NCBI GenBank assembly: GCA_910589415.1
Contig: OU342639.1
Coordinates: 9,680,268 to 9,744,267, forward strand
DNA: 64,000 nt
DNA from: Malachius bipustulatus
Taxonomy: Eukaryota; Arthropoda; Insecta; Coleoptera; Melyridae
Reading direction: 5' to 3'
Position 1 is the stretch's first letter. Each line of letters opens with the position of its first letter. The position numbers and the translations under genes are program-made. The notes beneath the pieces are model-generated. The model had not been told where the DNA came from and did not search any database. It worked only from the letters and a program-made list of their open reading frames with translations. Below, one piece after another: positions 21,816-34,394 of this stretch.

Positions 21816-22405
21816 TACAAGGTGTCCCAGCTTATTCGAAGCGGTCTCTGTAGGCCAACCGATGGACTTTTTCAAAAAACTTTTTGGAAATTAGAGTACA
21901 GAATCACAATGGCCATAATTTAAAATTATTTTGGAGTATACAGAGTGTCCCATATGACAGTGGCATATCAAAGTTATGTTTTTTTTAAATTGAATGCTCC
22001 TATGTTATTGCATTTTTAGATTGTCTGAGAAGAGAAAATAAGATTAGCTTTTACAGTTGGTGTTGAAGTTTTTGAGTTATAAGCAAGTGAAAATCGTAAT
22101 TTTTCAAGTTCAAGGCCCTGTACAACGAAAACGGTTCAAGATATAGAGAAAAACGGCTTACATGTCCCTATTTTAACTTTCTATGTACTATATACAGACA
22201 ATCTAAAAATGCAATAACATAGGAGCATTCCATTTAAAAAAACATAACTTTGATATGCCACTGTCATATGGGACACTCTGTATTCTCCAAAATAATTTTA
22301 AATTATGGCCATTGTGATTCTGTACTAGAATGTGCAATTTTTTTTTTGAAAAAATCCATCGTTTGGCCTACCGAGGCCGCGTCGAATTAGCTGGGACATC
22401 CTGTA
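21816..22405. mobile_element. Foldback element with TACAAGGTGTCCCAG ends
   Basis: TACAAGGTGTCCCAGCTTAT at 21816 is mirrored by AGCTGGGACATCCTGTA ending at 22405. The arms are about 230 bp, nearly identical in their inner 150 bases, and each contains a second CAGAGTGTCCCATATGACAG block, so the element looks like one foldback inside another. The loop carries the dispersed module seen at 8765 and 18486 in reverse orientation. Confidence 0.85.
22110..22190 (-). repeat. Dispersed repeat module, copy 3
   Basis: Reverse orientation of the 8765/18486 module: GGCCCTGTACAACGAAAACG...AAACGGCTTACATGTCCCTATTTT. Confidence 0.6.
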
Positions 22406-23342
22406 TATATTATTTATATTATCTTTTGTATCATTATAAATAGTTACATTCTAAGAGAAATTCACGAAATCATCGATGAAATCTTTATTAAATTAATGGA
22501 GTAACACTTTTATCCATTGAAATATTCAGTTTGATCAATTCATGATCGTACTCAGCATTTTGTTTAAGACCTATAACAATTGAGAATACGGTGCCTTTTA
22601 CCACTTTTACCATTCGATGATAAAATTTCGCAACAAATTCTATTCGTTTAGGAGATAATGTAAGTTTTTATTTAGCACCTGTTATAGGTGCAAGGTGTGT
22701 CACATAATTTAATTGTCATTGTTCCTTAAACCGTTGACTGAATAGTGAATAGTAGTTTCGCCATACCTAGAAAACATATTCGTTTCCGAAATCGAGATTT
22801 TTTATTGACTCATGTTATCATCATTAAAAGCATGATTGAAAGCAATTAACACAATGTAACCAGTTTTCATGTATATAGGTATAGTCGAGGTATCTTATGT
22901 CCTCTGTTTTGTCTTGCGCACGGTTCTATTTTTTTCATCACTCCTTAAGTAATTGAAAAGCTCCAAAGGGTCCCAGCACTGCATTGCGAGTTCGTGACTT
23001 AAAAAAAAAAACGATGATAACCTGGAGTTTCTGGATTTCGCGATACTTTCTGTTAGGGTGAATAAAATATATTTCAAACAAAACAAGAAAATACAAACTT
23101 TAATATCAATCCAAAATAAAATAACATCTGTTTTGTATAACGTCCGTCAATCAAGGGACCTCCTCTACGCAGCTAGATAGAGGATGCCGGCAGCCAAACC
23201 CGCATTACACAATATTTCGCAACTAACATTCCTAAAAATAACTACGCGTTTAGCCGCCGACGTGAAGTGTAGATGTGGTTCCCCGTCCGCCAGGAAATCA
23301 GCTAGACAACGACGTCACCTCCACGCCTCAGCCATGCTATGC
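22406..23342. other. Flank, including possible 3' UTR of the 23343-23492 frame
   Basis: The 23104-23342 part is GC rich and contains many CpG. On the minus strand it follows the stop at 23343 and holds an ATTAAA at about 23103, so it could be a 3' UTR. The rest shows nothing. Confidence 0.3.
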
Positions 23343-23492
23343 TTACATTTCCAGTAGCTTTTCTGTAAGGGCAATAAGTGCATCTACATCTTCAGCGGTC
23401 AAAAGTATGTAGTGGCAACTTTGCAATGTTGTAAGTTGATTTGAAGAATCCGCGACATTGTTGTTAGACTGTTGTTTATGTGTTGGTCTCAT
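23343..23492 (-). CDS. Candidate terminal coding segment, unidentified
   Basis: A 49-codon frame on the minus strand begins MRPTHKQQSNNNVADSSNQL and ends with LLTAEDVDALIALTEKLLEM before TAA. The last 20 residues form a regular acidic, amphipathic helix pattern unlike the surrounding AT-rich translations, and third positions vary as in coding DNA. The frame extends only 10 codons upstream of the ATG before a stop, so upstream exons, if any, would splice in near here. No clear acceptor is visible. It may be the C-terminal exon of a host gene or a retro-copied fragment. I do not recognise the protein. Confidence 0.35.
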   Translation of the reverse strand: MRPTHKQQSNNNVADSSNQLTTLQSCHYILLTAEDVDALIALTEKLLEM

Positions 23493-26400
23493 TTTGGTTC
23501 CCGCAAGTATGTTGTGAGAATGAAGTTACTCCGTCACACACCTTGGTTGGTAAAATATTGGGACTTACATGTTCACAAAATACACAACGTAGGGCCATTT
23601 AAGGTTAATTAAGATAACAACGATCAATTTTTCCTGATGCGAAATTTTTTTTCGGGTACTCATGGTAATGATCAGGGAGGAAGTGTACCTAAGTTATAGT
23701 GCCAAAAGCGTAATTGCAATGCCAGTACTCGGGGATGGGCAACTTTTTATTAGAGCTAAACATTTAGTGAAGTTTCAGTACTTGTTCACATTTTTGGGAC
23801 AGTCGTTTGTGTGAAATATTTTATGCACCTATAGAAGTGGTATGTTAGAGTACATGTCCTGTAGGTAGGTATCCTTCTAAATATATACCTACTTCAGTCT
23901 TTCCTGATCTAACAATACGTGATTAATGATTTCAAATCTTGGGCGTAAACTATCTGGTGTTTCTCGAGTTATTTACTATTCAACAAGGGAACATGTTTCC
24001 CCTCGCTTTTCCTCCGGGGAAAATTTATTAATTCCATACACGATACATTTGTTATTACAACGATCGCGGATACTCGGTTCATGGCCTCAAAGCAAAACTA
24101 AGGTAATTCGATATTAGTACGAGTACATTTCATACGTAAGATCGATTTCCTGTTCGTGTGCTTTGGGCAGACGACGCGACTATGATAATAGGATGGGTAT
24201 GACTAAGTATAGCTCATGCGAATGCAAAGTTTATGATTATGAGTTTAAATTTTAACGCAGACGTGACGTATATAAAGTTGCCATTACCATTTTCGATTTA
24301 AAAAAATAATTGTCGCTTTTTTTGGCGTAGATTTGCCGCGAAAAAAAATAGTCGCGCTTTACCTTTTTTTATCTATGAAAAATTGAGCATGTTCAAAAAT
24401 AAATTATAATTCAAAATGATAAATGATAGAGAAAAATCAGTGGCGTATTTTTTCTTAAAAACTTCTCAATGCATGAACATCTCGCACCATAGAATCTTGC
24501 ACATATTTATATCGACACTTGCGTACTTTCAGACGATTGCGGTGCAGCCGAGCGCGTTCTTGAAAAAGGTTAATTTTTATTGAATTTTAATTATTTTTTC
24601 TGTGACTGTTGCTTGGATTTTCAAGTTCATGTTTGAACTAAGCAACTGTCGAGTTTTTGGAGGGCTTGTACTTTTTTGAATTATGATTTTTGAGGTATCT
24701 GTTAACGAAAGAAACAAAATAACTCTGACCCCAGGCTGATGGAGGCCTCGCTGCAGCGATGCTCCGTCATCGTTAGCTAAAACTGGCCAACGCCGGGAAG
24801 TCCCGGATAACATATCTTTTGTTTGATGATCTGTGGGAAATTTTGTTAATAGATATCAAAATTGCATTAAATGAAAAGGGCCAAGTGCCCACTTGAAGTT
24901 GATGTTTTATTATCTAATTGGGCATTTCTGGGTCTTGTTGGTTGGTGTTTTTGTTCTCAATTTTTCTATAAAATGAAATAATAATTCCATCATGATATGA
25001 GAAGGGCTGCAGGCTGCAGGCCATGGCTGTTGCTTGCTTACCCTACATTTTTATGACTGAGCTACATAGTTAATGATCGACGAAGAGTCACGTTTCGAAG
25101 AGTCACATCGTTCGGATGACCAGTTATCCCAAAAAGAAACAAAAGCCTACATATTAAGTCTCACGGGTAATGTTGTGTAATACCTCTATATACCTGATCA
25201 ATACCATAATTGCTCAAAGCTGAGTTTTGTTTCTTTTTAAAGGCCACCAATAAGTAGGTATGTTCACCTCCTCTATAAATTGAATATACCTGCCTACTCC
25301 ATACCTATTCGGTAATTCTTTTCACATGAAATTATTATATTCTTTTGTAACGTCTCCGATGGCTTTTTAACTCGAAGATACCGCAGCTAGATAACAATTT
25401 GACCGATGAGATAATTCAAGTCGTTATAATTCACATGTGATAGAAAAGAACAAAACGGAACCGTCATTTCGTGTCTTGGCACACACTATTTTTATTATTT
25501 TATCTGATGAAAAGCGACGTCAATTCAATAGATGTCCAGTTTATAATAATTACTATGAAATTTGTAATGGTTCATTATTATTATTAGCGAAATAAACTAA
25601 TAATTATTATCATCGTGGGCTCGAAAGTGTTATGTGTGAAAAGTATTATGGAACTGTTCCTCATTCATTCATTCATATTGAGTTACATTTTTCTTTTCAA
25701 TAGAGTTACTTCGACTGTGGCGTGCCGTTTACTTAATTGTTCTTTATTTATTAAATAAACAGTTAAGTGATGTCTTTTATAATGACCTCAAATCATTGAA
25801 TTATTGTACGTACATTGAAATACCATTATTTTCCCATACTCGCGGGGACTATAATAATCATTCATTATTAATTGATGAAGTAATAATAAAGTAAACATTT
25901 ATTATTAGCTTAATCGATAATAATTAATTATAGGAAATTTAATTATATACATAGATAGGATACGTATCAAAAGAAATGAAACGTTATGTAAAATGTTTTT
26001 TCTTATGTAAAAATTTGAACCCAAGTCTAGTTAGCCACGCTTCGGCCAGCCATTCTTTCGACAAGAGAGAGAATAATTTTTTACGGTTAAAATTAATAAT
26101 ATATTGCTTGTTTTTATTAATATTAACATTATTCTTAAATTTTCTCCAATAGAACATCTTTGATTAGTGATTACATCCATCCGCGTTTTCTAAAATTAGA
26201 ATTATAGTTAACTAGAAAACCCTCCCAATATCGGGAGGCCATAAAACTTGGCACGGGTTCTCCTGTAACGGGCGAATCCAGACCACACCGTCCTTGGGTG
26301 TTGTTTCGTCCACATTTAAATCCTTCCGCCTAGCCTTATTTCTAGAATTCCAGCCCATCTAACAATAGGAGAAACAGACCTTTTGTTTTTGTGTAATTGC

Positions 26401-26539
26401 AAAAAAGAATTATTCCCGGCTAACTTCACAAAATTTACAAATTGAGTCAACAGTGAAGTTTACATACTCATCCGGTTTGATCAGAAAAAAAGATATGATT
26501 TTTTTAAATTTCCGATCCGGCTAACTTCACAGTTCTCTC
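23493..26539. other. Long AT-rich stretch, no gene recognised
   Basis: Microsatellite-like ATTCATTC at about 25660 and AAT/ATT runs near 25560-25930. A small CCTCCC/GGGAGG hairpin lies at 26221-26238. A GC-richer patch at 24715-24810 has no motif I recognise. Confidence 0.4.
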
Positions 26540-27105
26540 TGGAAGCTAAATTCAGTAAATTCAGAAGCTATGTTCAGTATCGTGGCTTCAGGTCTAGGGA
26601 ATTTCTGTCAAAATCAGGAGTACCACAGGGTTCTATGCTTGGACCACTGCTGTTTGTATTAAATGGGACCCACTTTCCGAGCGACTTATCTCGCGGCGGT
26701 TTTAGTCACGCAGTTGACCGCAAAATGTTTCTAAAGATGGAGAAAGGTTTTAGCCGGGAGTTGCAGGGCAGGATGGTTGCAGAAGGTCGTAAGTCGGTGT
26801 CACGAAAATAAGTACAGTGTTGCCAAAATTAACTGAGGTTACAGATCTTTGATTTGTGTTCTGGGTATTCTGAGGGTTGTTCTGTGTGGGTATTTTGACC
26901 GTTTCTTTTTGGAACCGTTTTGGAAATGTATATTTTTTAATAAACGTTGTGCAAATTATAACAATATTATATTTAAATCGCCTGACCACATTGCAATTAG
27001 AATGTTTAATCATATTCCCAGAGAAATGGCCCAAGAAAATAGTTCTGTATCGATTCTGGTGAATAAGCATTTTGTAACGTCGAGAGGAGAGTTTAATCTT
27101 TAGGA
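26540..27105 (+). pseudogene. LINE fragment: RT motif B plus C-terminal tail
   Basis: The plus strand reads YRGFRSREFLSKSGVPQGSM followed by LGPLLFVL, the motif B region of LINE reverse transcriptases. After a gap, 26957-27103 reads PDHIAIRMFNHIPREMAQEN, which resembles the post-RT tail of jockey/RTE-type elements (I-R-x-F-N-x-L-P). The catalytic YADD block that should lie between is missing, so this is an internally deleted, decayed copy. Confidence 0.65.
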
Positions 27106-27855
27106 GCAATGCATCATTTTTTTCGTGATGGTACTATGAGATCGTGTTGTGATAATTCTATTTCACTTTTTAAAAATCTAATAAATAATAAATCTTTTAT
27201 AATGTAATGGTTGGTAACGGTACATGACGTCTAGTTTTCATTTCGTGATGTACTTTGATAAGTTCAAACCACTAGAGGTGTTCATCAAATTTTTACCTTC
27301 ACTAGGAATCCGTTCTCATTAGGCAAGAATTGCGCGCGTAGTGTCAAATCGTTATTTTATTTTTATGATGAATTACCTACATATTGGGAAGAAAGTGACA
27401 AATGTGATTCTATATTATTTAAGCTTGATAATATAAATGTTACCGTGGCGCAACGTAACATCGGCGAAGACAAATAACACGAGATGATAGCAATTATGTC
27501 TAAATTATACCTCTCAATTTAAAGGATTAACAATTGAATTAGTGATGGACAAATTATATTTACATTGCAAATTGTAAATTGTTCGTGAAATTTCTCACAT
27601 GGTCATTTCGTAGTGGTAGTTGGTAGTAGCGCCCGTTGGATAAGTTGTTGTGAAATTATGTCTAATCACTGTGGCATATTGCTCTTTACGCGTAATTTCG
27701 AATGTATTGTTGATCGAATGCGCTTTGGTTAAATAAATCATTATATTATTATATTATTACACATCGGAAATGATAAATATTAGTTGAGGGGCTTTCGCTA
27801 ATTTTTCATTATTTGAGCGGTTCTAAAACCTTAAGTAGTATTCAGAGATAAATAC
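27106..27855. other. AT-rich flank of the LTR
   Basis: ATT-rich microsatellite at about 27740-27765. No gene. Confidence 0.4.
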
Positions 27856-28299
27856 TGTTACGGGTCTCACAATAAATAAATCACCACCAAAGTCTGTAAA
27901 TTCCTTTATTGTTGAACACCACAAGTACTTATAACCTCTAATATTTATTCTAAATAATCAAAACACAAACAGCTGACTGCACTACTACTTGTACTAACTG
28001 TCACTACTGGCTCCCTTACTTCACACTTCACTTCAGCTTCCACTAGTTACTGCTCTGCTCTCTGTCTTCACTTCACTCTATGTCCAAACTAAACTGTTTT
28101 GCGCAACCGCGAGGCTGCTCTTATATAGCTCCCCCGACGGGCAGCGAAACAGTAGGTACTTTCTCGAACGTTGAACCGGCCGTCGATTCGTGGATTCTGG
28201 AAATGTCAGATTGTTCGGCGAGCCCACTCCAGAAATCCATAGAACTAACGTCTGTCTGTCGATGTGTCACATGACATGTGACTGGAACTGTCGCGAACA
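27856..28299 (-). mobile_element. Solo LTR of an LTR retrotransposon
   Basis: The interval begins TGTTACGGGTCTCAC and ends CGCGAACA (TG...CA), 444 bp. Read on the minus strand it has a GC-rich U3, a TATATAA box (28121-28127), an R region with AGTGAAG/AGCAGAG-rich transcript, AATAAA signals (complement of 27905-27910) and a short U5. No primer-binding site follows and no polypurine tract precedes it, so it is solo. A clear 4-5-bp duplication is not visible (flanks AATAC and TGTCA), so one boundary may be wrong or the copy recombined between elements. Family (Gypsy or BEL/Pao) not determined. Confidence 0.7.
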
Positions 28300-28898
28300 T
28301 GTCATTGACTAACTCAGTATAAAAAAAGAGAATGTAAACAAAGAAAATGGTGGACTAGAATGTTGAAGAAGTAACTGCTAGAATTTCTCCAGAGCGGTCT
28401 CGTTATAATACTATAGTGCTCAAAATGTCGAAATTTTAAAGCTAATCCCACTATATAACCAATTGAAAAAGAAGAACCCGTTATTAACGTTTGAAATGTC
28501 ATCTTCCCTGTCATGGACGTTTGCATTTAATTTCCCGCTCTGAACTCTTGATTTGAATTTAAGCTTATCCCGTTATTTATTTCTAGGTTAGAATATTTTT
28601 TAAATAGAGATAAATTCCACCCTCCCCCATTTTAAACCGAATGGCATTACCATTGAAATCCAAAATGTAAGATAACAGCGGAAATGGATCTGTTACATTA
28701 TAGCCTTTTGTACAGAAGGTAACTGCGTCCCATTCGGGATGCTACCAGTCTAGCGTGGAGGCCCCATTTCCGAGGTCCCATATACGGGTCAGCTGTTTAA
28801 TTGGCCCTCATGGCAAGGACGAAAATGTTAGTTAGATTAACAGATCGGCAATTATCATTCAAAATGATCTACTCTTTAGAATGAGAATGACGGAGATA
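28300..28898. other. Stretch with no supported gene
   Basis: A CCCGCTCTGAACTCTTGATT word near 28535 is echoed at about 42617 and 42658 (CCCGCCCTGA...), suggesting a decayed dispersed repeat. Confidence 0.35.
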
Positions 28899-29652
28899 TA
28901 CAGGGTGTCCCAAGATTTCTTTATCAAGGGATATCCGCGTTATTTCAAAAAATAAACAAATGAAATTCAGGAAATTTCAATCATACCCCTAACGCTTTGC
29001 AGCTGCACCCTCAATACCCCTTCACGTCTTTCCACCCCTAAGTAATCATCCCCTACTTTTTTTTTCAAATGACACCCCCATATTTTTTTTGCTCGACAGG
29101 ATTGTTGACTTCTTTCTGAATACAATGTCATACGATTTTTTCAAATCGAGACATATCTAGCACGCCGAAAACAATATAATATCAAAACAAACGAGGGTTG
29201 TCAAGCAGTTGCAATTGGTTGTTTTTTGTGTTAATGTTTCCTCCAACCACCTTAACTAGTAATACCGGTGTTACTGGATATAGGCGTTAATAATAATAAT
29301 TGCTTCTGTGATTTTAATGTCATATTAAATGTTAATTGTTATTCCTTGACAACCCTCGTTTGTTGTATTATGTTGTTTTCGGCGTGCTAGATGTGTCTCG
29401 ATTTAAAAAATCGTATGAAGTTCGTATTCAAAAAGAAGTCAACAATCCTGCCGAGCAAAAAAAATATGGGGGTGTCATTTGAAAAAAAAAAGTAGGGGCT
29501 GATTACTTAGGGGTGGAAAGGCGTAAAGGGGTATTGAGGGTGCATAGCTGCAAAGCCTTAGGGGTATGGTTGAAATTGCCTGAATTTCATTTGTTTATGT
29601 TTTTAAATAACGCGGATATCCCTTGATAAAGAAATCTTGGGACATCTACAGG
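28899..29652. mobile_element. Foldback element with TACAGGGTGTCCCAAG end
   Basis: TACAGGGTGTCCCAAGATTT at 28899 is mirrored by AAATCTTGGGACA near 29645. Arms of about 350 bp pair through GGGATATCCGCG, GGGGTATTGAGG and AACCCTCGTTTGTT around a centre near 29270. The right end differs over the last few bases (TCTACAGGTA). Non-coding. Confidence 0.8.
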
Positions 29653-32157
29653 TAGAGAGTAAAATTAAAAAAAGCCTTTGTTTCAACCACCTTCGCACTT
29701 CTTCGGTGGATGATTTCAAAGTGGTCAGAACAAGAGCGAAAAATCCACTATACCCTTTAACATTCCGAACATTTGAGAGAAACTGACAAAGACACGTTGA
29801 TATTTGCTTGCACTAGAACATCTCTCTAGGCTCCCTGACGACGAGCATTGCTGTAGTAATAATATTGTTAACTAGACCAAGTTACGATGGTTAAAGCTTG
29901 GGTTAGAGGGACACCCGCTGGTTGGTCATTCAAACAATCGTCTCGAACTACAGCCCTTCCACCTGTGGATGGGATGATAGGTGTGGTGTCCCGTTCTTAT
30001 TGTATCATATCCAAGCGGCCTCCTTTTCAAATGGAACACCCTCAATTTTCCACCAATCTCCAATCTGAATGGGTGTGAATCAAGGGTGTAGCAGAATACC
30101 GAACTACACCAAGAAGGTATCCCTTTTAATTGTAGCATGGTGCTGGCGAAAACCGCTGAGTGATTCTCAATCCGCGTCATTCCGAGGTCGACTTTTCCAC
30201 ACGCCCAGGTTGGTGACATCGTGGGCAGGTGAATTAAAGGGCGCCGCAACGGGGGTTTTGCAACCTAGAAAACTCTTCACGGTTGGAGATGAAGAAAAAC
30301 GTCCTGCCCAGAATTTATCCCTCGTCGGTGGAAGAAAACGGCTTCTTGATAACTTGGACACTCAACCAGAACGTGTTTGATAAGATTTACTATAAGCCTC
30401 CCTGGCACTACGACCCTGTATATAAATCAAGCTGCCTACGATGATAAAATCGAAGACTAAGTCTATTGATTCAAGACCAATCTGTGGAAGAATGTGAAAG
30501 ACCAAGATTATCTCCTAGAGGAGAAATATTAGAGTTTTGGAATGCTGGCCGCTTTGGCATTACCACAACGGCTATTGGCGGGTCATGGTTACGTTCAGTT
30601 TTAAGATAAATTTCCAAGGACGATACAATTGAAAGTGACATTTTATAATTGTCAACAATTTATGAGACACGTCGAATGATCATTGATGGATTTTATAGAT
30701 TCTTCTATTGGAAAAAAACAACTTATTGACGTATTGGCTAATAATCGCTTTCACGAGGTATTCAATGTTTTATTAGAGGTTGGACAATGAAAACTCAAGA
30801 CATTGTAGAATGTTGATGTAAAGAATGTGCAGTAAAGCCATATTGATGAAAAGATAAGATCGAAATTTGATAACAGTATTGACTTGTGGTGTTCGAAGGT
30901 CTAGGTCAGGTGTATTATTACACTTACTCATGTCTGCATGTAACCATAAACCTTAGAATGTAAATTTTATAAAGGGAACGTACCCACGTTTGAATGAGCT
31001 TGAAAAATGTTTATTTAGTTTCCCTTGCAAGCTTAATGAGATACAAATATTTTAATTTTATAGTTTTTAATGCCGGATGGTGAATTCGATTAGCTGGTGT
31101 GGTTAAGCGCTGACGTCAGGTGCCCTTACTCACCCTCTTTAGCCACGCTAGTCACGTAAAAATTGAAAAATTCTTCTTATAGAGGTTCCATTGCAGTTCG
31201 TTCGTATATAGGTTTTTATTTAATTAACAGCATTGATATCAACATAAAATACTTAAATCATGAAAATGTTGTAACGTATTTTCTTCTAATGGTTCGTCTA
31301 TAAAGTTACCTCAGGCTGTATAAACTAAACTCTTACACAAACAGGTGGTCTGTAAGTACCTATTTACGAAAATTGCACACTGCCACAGTTTGTAGATCGT
31401 TCTATGGACACGTTCCCAAAATAATACTTAACTTTTCTAGAATTTAACCTTAAATCATTTTCTCAAAGAATGGTCATCCTGTATACTAGACTATACTTAA
31501 AAGGGGACAATTTATATTTAAAAAAATGCGTTTTTAGTTTTTACCCAACAGTTTTAGTTTTAGTTGATTTATGGTTTTTCGAGAGCATATTTCTTTCCTA
31601 TAATGGCCGCATTAAAGTAATATAACAATTTCGCTCGTCTCGGTATCCTCCTTCTATAATCTATACATATGGCACTATCCAAGGTGCTGACTTCCACCCT
31701 TCGTTTCGTTTGAAGGGGAACACGCAAGGGCAAGAGCTCTGCCGGGGATGCATTCTCTGCCCTGCAAGTTGCAAGCACGAACTGCATCGGTGAATTGACG
31801 TGCTTAGGGCTCTTAATGAGTCATGAACGTGCTTCCGGCGTGCTAGTTTATTCGTCTGGATTGTGTCTGGATACTGAAATATGCATAACATGGCACGGGA
31901 ACGGGACATCGGTCGGTCGGTCATTATCAGTAAGTTAAGGTTACCTTACAACGTTGTCGATATTAAATTGAAGTAGAACATGCGATACAGGCGCATACAT
32001 TTATTAATTATAAATTAACTTGTGAAATATTGCAAAATGAAATATAAATTATATTCCGTCGTTCTATTAATTGATTTCATAGTTGTAATAATAATAATAA
32101 TAATAACAAACAGCAAATATATATTCCAAAGATCCGTACCAGTAACACTAATAAAAA
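29653..32157. other. Mixed stretch; GC-richer blocks without identified genes
   Basis: At 29880-30380 G+C is higher and long-ish frames occur on both strands, but no family is recognised and overlapping frames argue for decayed repeat sequence. A TGACGTCA palindrome lies at 31111-31118. The 31640-31929 block is CpG rich and ends at CA/GTAAGT (31930), a possible 5' UTR exon on the plus strand. A plain (AAT)n tract lies at about 32085-32105. Confidence 0.3.
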
Positions 32158-33358
32158 ACCCTGGTGGCAACGGCGCCTTGAACGTTCCATTGACACTATT
32201 AGGAGCGAACTTGGACGCCTAACAGAGTATCAGAAGTGAGCACAACCCTCTAAACGCCTGAAAAACCACATCAGAACAATATTCAAGAAAATAAGCACTC
32301 ACACACAATATCCAGAACATCAGCAACATTTGACTGCTTAAGCAAAAGCTGGAAACGAAATCTAAGCGTTTATCGAGATACATTAAATGCACAAAAAATA
32401 AACAAAAAAACATTTTTTAAACCAATCAAAAAAAATTTTACAGGAAACTAGGAGCTGAGTCTAACAACACAAACCAACCCTTTACCATCGAAACAGACGT
32501 TGAAGAAGTACTGGTCTTCATTATGGTCAATACCCAAAAACCACAAGAGAGGCGCCGATTGGACGACATCCGAAGAGGGACGGTTAAAGTAATCCAGGAG
32601 AGCAACAACTGGAAAGCACCTGGAGGTGATTCCTGGAGGTGAAAAAATTCCCAAGCGTGCACAAAAAACTGGCCAAGCAATTTACCCACCTCTTACACAA
32701 CCCAGAAGACACCCCGGCGTTTCTAACTGTGGGTTCCACTCATATGCTCCCAAAGGGTTCCCAGACGGATGATCCTTATTTACAGCATGTATCACTAACA
32801 GAATTTACAGACACGTCGAGGAAAATAACATCTTAGCAGAGGAACAGAAACGCTTCAGAAGAGATCACCAAGGATGCAAGAACGCTTCAGAAGAGATCAC
32901 CAAGGATGCAAGAACAACTTGTCATGGACTCTGTGATACTTCGACAGGCCCAGAAAGATACACACTGCTCTCTTGGATGACAAGAATGCTTTCGATAGTG
33001 TACCTCACTCCTGGCTTGTCAGGATCTTGGAGATCTACAAATCATCTTCTCAATGTAACCCACCGATTCTCCACTGATATCCATATGGAGCTTGGTTTTT
33101 TGTTTCATTGTCATAAACAGAGATGTGCAACTGCCAAATGGAGATATCATACAGGCAATGAAAAACGGAGAAGTCTGCAAATACCTTGGATTTCAACAGG
33201 CTAGATTATTGGACCACAAGCGGGCGAAGAGCAGAATCAAGGATCAATACACCAAAAGCGTGAAATCGCTTTTGAAGTCCGAGCTGAATGCAGGCAATTT
33301 TGTTCAATCAATCAACACCTATGGTAGTTCGTATAGGCAACTAGATGTCGAACCATAG
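32158..33358 (+). pseudogene. Decayed R4/Dong-like LINE open reading frame
   Basis: In several frames the plus strand reads PWWQRRLERSIDTIRSELGR, later CITNRIYRHVEENNILAEEQ, then, with a frame change, WMTRMLSIVYL (decayed RT motif A), and finally KYLGFQQARLLDHKRAKSRI and VKSLLKSELNAGNFVQSINT. The order (pre-RT W-W-x-x-R segment, N-R-I-Y-x-H-x-E fingers, post-RT K-Y-L-G-F block) matches the single-ORF LINEs of the R4/Dong/L2 type. The catalytic YADD region is lost between 33070 and 33150. At least six frame breaks make it inactive. A 32-bp duplication (32849-32912) interrupts the fingers region. Confidence 0.75.
32849..32912 (+). repeat. Perfect 32-bp tandem duplication
   Basis: Bases 32849-32880 and 32881-32912 are identical, both beginning AACGCTTCAGAAGAGATCAC. 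The duplication lies inside the LINE remnant and shifts its frame. Identity implies a recent event or an assembly/replication slip. Confidence 0.9.
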
Positions 33359-34394
33359 AACCGAGAAACGGCCCCCGCAGACCTCGATCCTTATGATCTC
33401 CAAAGATCTGAGATGAGTAAATGATCACCTCTAAAAAAATCAACCTACATGTACTGATTCTATTCGATGAAATGCCAAAATAAAAATAAAATTTGAGGGG
33501 TCAAAGTGTTTTTCCCCCGGAGTTTGTTCCTTGAATTTTTACCGAATTTATCCACGAGTTCACTAACACACTGCGCATGTACCTGTATATTTTTTCCTTA
33601 ATCGATTTTGTTTATTATAATTTCTCGTGTGTGCATACTTGAAATTTGACCTTAATTTCACACGTACCCTGATGATGTAGGAATATTCGAAATAGGTGCC
33701 GGTGCCACATTAATTTCTAAACATGTTTGAGTTATTATTTGTTTTATAAATATGTTGAAATATAATTTCCCCAGGCTGGAGTACGTAGGTATAATACTTT
33801 TGAAACACACTGGCACTGCGTAGCATGCATTTTTCTTTTCCAAATTACGGCAAATCCTTTTAAACGTTATTTAGATTTAGAACATTAAATAACTTGTAAT
33901 TAAATAAAATGAATGAAATTGATGCTGTTATGAATGGTATTAGAAAGTATAAAATAACAACGAAGTCAGTCGTACGTATACCTACGTTACACATATCTTT
34001 CAACGTTGTCAGGTTGAAATAATTACGCTACTTTTTATGAAGGTGCCAATCTACGAACTAACTCACAAATTACTTTTTATGACATTTTGATGCAGAATGA
34101 AATTACCTGAGAAATGTAATAAAACTTTACGAAGGTCGTCAGTTATATGAGAAACTAATGCCGTAGGAAGACACGAAACGGGTTGTTAATATCAGAATTC
34201 CTCCACTTCCTTCTCTTGTTCGTTTAATATCCTTGCGTGCTATACAACTATAAGAATAAGACTATATCCACCTGAAAGAGTATAAACTCTGTTTTATGTA
34301 ATTAACGTGAAAATGAATCCTAAATTATTCAAACGGAAATAAATTTTTAAAGAATTGTTTCATAATTTTATCATTTCGAGACATTCTGCTGTAA
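33359..34394. other. Stretch with no supported gene
   Basis: Ordinary AT-rich sequence after the LINE remnant. Nothing recognised. Confidence 0.4.

Noticed and set aside
21651..21923. 90-codon frame with a hydrophobic, signal-peptide-like start
   Set aside because: It runs from the end of one foldback into the arm of the next (including the GTGTCCCAG terminus), so it is a chance frame across repeat boundaries.
26221..26420. Possible tRNA or SINE (GGGTTCTCCTG...GGGCGAATCC words)
   Set aside because: No acceptor-stem pairing, A box or anticodon arm can be folded.
29926..30380. Frames of about 105 codons on both strands
   Set aside because: No recognised motif. Both strands are open at once and no splice signals fit. 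Probably decayed repeat sequence.
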